Shown piece after piece: positions 60,455 to 64,000 of a DNA stretch of 64,000 nucleotides; positions within the stretch are counted from its first letter, which is position 1; each line of letters opens with the position of its first letter. The translations under genes and the position numbers were made by a program. Under the pieces are notes generated by a model. It searched no databases. It saw only the letters and a list, made by a program, of their open reading frames with translations, and was not told where the DNA came from. Source of the DNA: a bacterium (GTDB lineage: Bacteria > Zhuqueibacterota > Zhuqueibacteria > Residuimicrobiales > Residuimicrobiaceae); the NCBI GenBank assembly GCA_029565685.1, contig JAKQNR010000045.1, positions 170,313 through 234,312 on the forward strand, in the 5' to 3' direction.

Positions 60455-61168
60455 ATGAGTGAAATTTTTAATATATATTGCGATGAATCATGTCATCTTG
60501 AGAACGACCGGCAAAAAGCCATGGTGCTTGGCGCGGTCTGGTGCCCACTGGACAAGCGAAGAGAGATATCCGTTCGATTACGGGAATTTAAAAAAAAACA
60601 CGGCCTTTCAGATTCGTTTGAAGTAAAATGGACCAAGGTTTCCCATGCCAAGGTGCAGTTCTATCTTGAACTGATCGACTATTTTTTTGACGACGACGAT
60701 CTGTATTTCAGGGCATTAATTGTACCGGACAAGACCAAGCTGAGACATGACGCCTTTCCAGGACAAGATCATGATTCCTGGTATTACAAAATGTATTTTG
60801 ACATGCTGAAAGTAATACTAGAGCCACAATCTCGCTACCGGATTTACATTGATATTAAAGATACGCGAGGCGCGGAAAAAATCATTAAATTACATGATGT
60901 CCTATGCCATAATATGTACGATTTTTCACGCCAGGTGATCGAACGTTTGCAGTTGGTGCAATCACATGAAATCGAACAGATGCAGTTGGCTGATCTATTG
61001 ATCGGCGCCATCGGCTATTTAAACCGAGGCCTCCAACAAAACGCGGGAAAAATAGCCATCATCAAGAGAATACAGCAAAGATCGGGGTATTCTCTTACGA
61101 AAACCACTCTGCTGAGAGAAGAAAAGGTTAATCTCTTTTGTTGGCATGCCGCGGAGGCAGTGGAATGA
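60455..61168 (+). CDS. DUF3800 domain protein
   Basis: A 237-residue protein of the DUF3800 family, which has an RNase H-like fold and often occurs in defence or mobile contexts. Visible marks are FNIYCDESCHLEND (acids Asp10-Glu11 at the first strand), MVLGAVWCP, EVKWTKVSHAKVQFYLELIDYFF, YRIYIDIKDTRG and the late QLADLLIGAIGYLNRG helix. The family role is unknown, though nuclease activity is suspected from the fold. It overlaps the next gene as ATGA. Codon use is AT-richer than the surrounding chromosome, and the pair lies between the two long repeats. Confidence 0.85.
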   Translation: MSEIFNIYCDESCHLENDRQKAMVLGAVWCPLDKRREISVRLREFKKKHGLSDSFEVKWTKVSHAKVQFYLELIDYFFDDDDLYFRALIVPDKTKLRHDAFPGQDHDSWYYKMYFDMLKVILEPQSRYRIYIDIKDTRGAEKIIKLHDVLCHNMYDFSRQVIERLQLVQSHEIEQMQLADLLIGAIGYLNRGLQQNAGKIAIIKRIQQRSGYSLTKTTLLREEKVNLFCWHAAEAVE

Positions 61169-61656
61169 CAGATTGGCCTGATTGGCTGCCGCCCTTGGTG
61201 CTGTTCAGCGATTATAACGGCAACTGGATTGCTTACCTCGATGCCGTCTATGCCTGGTTCAAGCATGATTTCATCGACAATAAACCCGTTTTCAAAGGAC
61301 GACGGCTGGGCTTGAAACGTCATCCATTGACTTTAGGGAAAGAAGCAACCTTTTGGCATATCATTTCAGAAGGAAAGATAGAGCAAGACAGAATTCCGGA
61401 TTTAAGACGATGTGAACGAATTCGTTGGCCCAAACCTATTGTAGAGCATACTCCTGATCCGAGTATAAAGTGGTGGATAGCTGTTAAATCCAATGAAGAA
61501 CGGATTCATATATTGCTGGAAGAGCAGGATTATATTGTTGTTCTTGCTGATCGAAATGGGTACTTGCTGCCATGGACTGCTTATCTGGTAACCAGGGAGC
61601 ATACAAGGAAAAAATTAAGGAAAGAATACGAAAAATATTGGAAAGGTCGACCTTAA
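61165..61656 (+). CDS. Partner protein of DUF3800, unknown function
   Basis: A 163-residue protein starting at the ATG that overlaps the DUF3800 stop, with GGAGG seven bases upstream. Notable segments are WLPPLVLFSDYNGNWIAYLDAVYAWFKHDF, GRRLGLKRHPL, EATFWHIISEGKIEQDRIPDLRRCERIRWPKPIVEH and a basic, aromatic C-terminus. I recall the same pairing in other genomes but no named function. The conserved His/Arg/Trp-rich block could be the active site of a small nuclease or toxin of the RelE/barnase type; that is speculation. The frame is intact. Confidence 0.75.
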   Translation: MTDWPDWLPPLVLFSDYNGNWIAYLDAVYAWFKHDFIDNKPVFKGRRLGLKRHPLTLGKEATFWHIISEGKIEQDRIPDLRRCERIRWPKPIVEHTPDPSIKWWIAVKSNEERIHILLEEQDYIVVLADRNGYLLPWTAYLVTREHTRKKLRKEYEKYWKGRP

Positions 61657-61662
61657 AATGCT

Positions 61663-61686
61663 GAAGCCGCCCTGGCGGACGGCTTC
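61663..61686 (+). terminator. Possible terminator hairpin after the DUF3800 pair
   Basis: GAAGCCG pairs with CGGCTTC around a ten-base loop that can itself pair (CCGCC/GGCGG). It begins seven bases after the stop. The T run is delayed and short (CTCCTTTT). Confidence 0.5.
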
Positions 61687-61861
61687 GTAACTCCTTTTAC
61701 ACATGGTAAATGAGCTGACGAAATATAAGCAGCATGGGAAGAAAAGTCAAGTAAAATTTACGAAAAACCGTGTCTTAACACAAACCCGTTGGGGGGATTT
61801 ATTCCATCCGTGCTTGATATAAAGCCTGAAAATTGGTAATTTGCAATTTTCAGGAGGAAGC

Positions 61862-61963
61862 ATGTTCTCACTGCTATGTTTTGTTTTCAGGAGCGGCTTT
61901 AATCTGGTAAAATCTTGTCTATTGAAAGTTGAAAGCCACGCCGTCCCTTTTCGCTGGCGCTGA
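61862..61963 (+). CDS. Possible 33-residue small protein
   Basis: A short frame (MFSLLCFVFRSGFNLVKS...) with a perfect AGGAGG seven bases upstream and a small hairpin (GAAAATTG/CAATTTTC) just before that. The N-terminal half is hydrophobic. Its TGA overlaps the ATG of another short frame that runs into the distal repeat. The 390-base stretch from 61657 to 62048 has no other supported gene. It may be the 5' end of a gene cut by the repeat. Confidence 0.25.
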   Translation: MFSLLCFVFRSGFNLVKSCLLKVESHAVPFRWR

Positions 61964-62048
61964 TGATCAAGGGCATCGAAAATGTAAAGGTGATCTTTTG
62001 GTCCGGTAAAAGCGGGTATCTGCGATTTCTCAAACCTGGGGGTGGATC

Positions 62049-62314
62049 AAATTCCCATCAGCGGCTAACAACTGCTTCATCATGTATCTTAGCGCCTCTG
62101 TGCCTCTGTGAGAAATATCCAGTCAATGAAATGTTAGGCGCAAGAGTTCCCCTCACAGAGGCACAAAGGCACAGAGCTCTTTAAGGGCTTTTTCCTGCTT
62201 TTTTACCTCCCAGCAAAATCAAATTCCTTATCAGTTATCAGTAATTCCATATATACCAGCAATTATGCTTGACATTCAATGAAATCTTGTCTAATTTTCC
62301 GGCAAGTAAGAAGC
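62049..62314. repeat. ~260-bp direct repeat with inverted-repeat core, copy 2
   Basis: Same sequence and orientation as copy 1, about 2.1 kb away, with an extra TATCAGT duplication near 62230. The inverted-repeat arms lie around 62093-62112 and 62152-62177. Right after it comes the RlmB-like coding fragment. Confidence 0.9.
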
Positions 62315-62371
62315 AATGAGGCTGCCATCCTGCTGACCGAAGCCATGGATCAGCGCCGCAGCGGCCGCTGA
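62315..62371 (+). pseudogene. C-terminal fragment of an RlmB-like gene
   Basis: An in-frame stretch encoding NEAAILLTEAMDQRRSGR and TGA. It aligns with the end of the rlmB product (HAAAILLAEAMRQRRS), and the DNA is clearly related as well. Everything upstream is replaced by the repeat. It is either a remnant of a second TrmH-type gene or a diverged duplicate of the rlmB end. No product is expected. Confidence 0.65.
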
Positions 62372-62443
62372 ACGAATGTGCTGTAAAGGGGTTGTCTTTT
62401 TGCATTGAAATCATCATGAGCATTCTTCGCTCGGAGACCGATC

Positions 62444-63895
62444 CTGTTCTATAGAACACTTATACCGTTTTTATGCATTCTCAGCGCTTCGCTTGCTTCT
62501 GCGCAGCCTTCCGCATCAGACTCCGACGCCTGCCGCATTGAGCTCGGCCCCGTTCCCCCTACGGTCGATCTGCGCAGCATGACCCGGGTTTGTATCGTTC
62601 GCAGCGCCTGCGAGGGTTTGGCGGCCGGCGGCGCCAGACGCGAACAGGCCTTTGCCGACGGACGCTGGCGCGAGTGGCGCGATGGCATCCGCCGCTGTGT
62701 AATCCAAGAGATGGGGGACATGCCCTTTGCGGAAAACGGCGGCCCTCTAAACGTTCGGTTGGTCACCCATCGTAAGCTAGCCTTTTGCGATCTGGAAAAC
62801 CTTCTGTTCGAATCCTTTGCCGGGTGGCAAGTCAACGCTTCTCTCTTTTTACCCAAGAAAGAGCGCTATCCACCGCCCTGGCCAGGGGTCATCATCCCGG
62901 TGGGCCACAGCGCCAAAACTCGATCCAATTATCAACTTCCGGCCCAGTATTTTGCCGCCTGCGGCTATGCGGCCATTCTGTTCGATCCGCCCGGCATGGC
63001 GGGCGAGAAAGGCGGGCGCAACGACCACTTTGTCGACGGCGTCCGCTGCTATCTGACCGGCGCCTCTTCGAACCGCTACTTTGTGCTGGACGCGTTGCGT
63101 TGCATCGATTACCTGCAGACCCGCGGCGATATCGACGGCCGCAACGGTTTTGCCATGACCGGCGTGAGCGGCGGCGGCACTACGACGCTGTACGCCCATC
63201 TTCTGGACGACCGCATCACGGTCATCGCTCCAGCCTGCTGTGCGCTGCCCTCCATTCAGCACCCGGTGCTCGACGGCTACGCTCCCTGCACCGAGACCCT
63301 GGCCTATAACCATTTCGGCAACGGCATCGATGACATCGATCTGCTGGTCAGCGCCCTTACCAAACCGGTCCTATTTCTTTACGGTGAAAAAGATGAGGTG
63401 TTTAAAAAGGAGTACAGCGTTGACATCGCTGCTGCCGCTGGGTCCTGCTATGACCGCGCCGGCTTTCACGATCGATTTTCCGCGTTTGCCGACACCTGCG
63501 GGCACGCCTATTCCGGCGCCATGGCCGAACAATTTGTCCGCTGGATGGACCGCTGGCTGAAACCGGACAGGGTGCGTGGAAAAGAACCTCCCTTTTCTCA
63601 GATCACGCTGCTTGCGGACAGTCTGCTTTTTTGCTATCCGGAACAGCAGACGACCATCTTTTCGCTCAATCGTCAGCTGGCTTTGGATCTGCGTCGGCGC
63701 CGGGCGATTGCTGATCTTAGGGAAGCAATACGCAAAACCACGGGGCTGGCCGGGTCTGTGCAGCCGCCGTGCGTCCGTGCCGGCAAACCTTTTCGTATCC
63801 GTTCGGTGAAGTACACCCCTGTTACGGCCGCCCGGGCGTGCTTACCCATCACGGCGAGAACCGCAAAAGTTACATTGCCAGCAATGCCATCGTAA
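62444..63895 (+). CDS. Exported alpha/beta hydrolase (acetyl-xylan-esterase-like), 3' end possibly damaged
   Basis: An alpha/beta hydrolase with VIIPVGHSAKTRSNYQ, AAILFDPPGMAGEKGG, the nucleophile elbow TGVSGGGTT, LYGEKDEVF (acid) and DTCGHAYSG (His). The first ATG in frame (62579) would give 438 residues, but the same frame upstream encodes a good signal peptide, FYRTLIPFLCILSASLASAQ. No ATG, GTG or TTG lies in that part; a CTG at 62444 has GGAG seven bases upstream, so I extend to it tentatively. The last ~25 residues look unlike the family, and another frame takes over from about 63765, suggesting a frameshift or truncation. Confidence 0.7.
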   Translation: MFYRTLIPFLCILSASLASAQPSASDSDACRIELGPVPPTVDLRSMTRVCIVRSACEGLAAGGARREQAFADGRWREWRDGIRRCVIQEMGDMPFAENGGPLNVRLVTHRKLAFCDLENLLFESFAGWQVNASLFLPKKERYPPPWPGVIIPVGHSAKTRSNYQLPAQYFAACGYAAILFDPPGMAGEKGGRNDHFVDGVRCYLTGASSNRYFVLDALRCIDYLQTRGDIDGRNGFAMTGVSGGGTTTLYAHLLDDRITVIAPACCALPSIQHPVLDGYAPCTETLAYNHFGNGIDDIDLLVSALTKPVLFLYGEKDEVFKKEYSVDIAAAAGSCYDRAGFHDRFSAFADTCGHAYSGAMAEQFVRWMDRWLKPDRVRGKEPPFSQITLLADSLLFCYPEQQTTIFSLNRQLALDLRRRRAIADLREAIRKTTGLAGSVQPPCVRAGKPFRIRSVKYTPVTAARACLPITARTAKVTLPAMPS

Positions 63896-64000
63896 ACAGA
63901 TTAAACGATGAGCAGGTAATGGAAAAAATATGTGGGTAACTATAGGGGTTGTACAGTTTGATCAGCTGCTTGCGGCAAAGGCTGCCAATTGCAGGCTAAC
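63896..64000. other. Window end without supported gene
   Basis: The alternative frame that begins within the hydrolase 3' end (GEVHPCYGRPGVLTHHGE...VMEKICG) stops at about 63940. Nothing else is recognisable in the final bases. Confidence 0.4.

Noticed and set aside
58950..62600. A classical insertion sequence or integron
   Set aside because: No transposase, integrase, terminal short inverted repeats with target duplication, or attC-like series could be found; only long direct repeats are present.

Overview
The window is about 64 kb of GC-rich, densely coding bacterial chromosome. Two secreted proteins end in the type IX secretion style tail (an NYPNPFN or NHPNPFN box followed by an immunoglobulin-like beta domain), and there is a PorV/UPF0164-type outer-membrane protein. 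Together with many Tat and lipoprotein leaders, this points to a Gram-negative member of the FCB assemblage, most like the uncultivated KSB1/Calditrichota-type lineages. The lineage is inferred from gene style only. No rRNA, CRISPR array, prophage or intact transposase is visible.

Layout. 1-3.9 kb: a type IX cargo protein, a PEGA-like envelope protein, rnhB, a YraN-like gene and a small membrane protein. 3.97 kb: tRNA-Thr(CGT), then a PorV-like protein and panB-panC. 6.8-11.7 kb: an SpmA-SpmB fusion (minus), a ferredoxin (plus), and a minus-strand pair of URO-D-like and TPR-thioredoxin lipoprotein genes. 11.9-19 kb: a GH38 alpha-mannosidase, a variant SDR, a DapA-like aldolase and a large GT2/sugar-phosphotransferase fusion. 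19-27 kb: housekeeping genes accA, a Trm112-like gene, HNH, scpA-scpB-rluB, cmk-ispH-rpsA. 27-34 kb: an exported M28 peptidase with a type IX tail, a DEAD-box helicase, a SPOR protein and a Tat-exported Gfo/Idh oxidoreductase.

34-49 kb is a signalling block. A PAS/GAF sensor protein is followed by a DUF362 plus AmmeMemoRadiSam trio, all with export leaders. Then comes a tightly coupled partner-switching array: four SpoIIE/PP2C phosphatases with different sensory modules around one STAS antagonist and one RsbW-like kinase, with no sigma factor nearby. 48.6-58.9 kb holds a B12/radical SAM enzyme, a deoxynucleoside kinase, a site-2 protease, a class A PBP, a PfkB sugar kinase, an SSS symporter, a two-domain DUF1080 protein and rlmB.

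58.9-62.4 kb is the accessory part. It is AT-richer and held between copies of an approximately 260-bp repeat whose core is a long inverted repeat. One side has four minus-strand genes of small two-gene modules: a PIN toxin-like gene and its small partner, and a small conserved protein with a nucleotidyltransferase stub. Three of these four are clearly broken. Between the two full repeats sits an intact, overlapping gene pair, DUF3800 plus an unnamed 163-residue protein. A stray piece of an RlmB-like C-terminus lies just outside the distal repeat. The window ends with an exported alpha/beta hydrolase that appears damaged at its 3' end.
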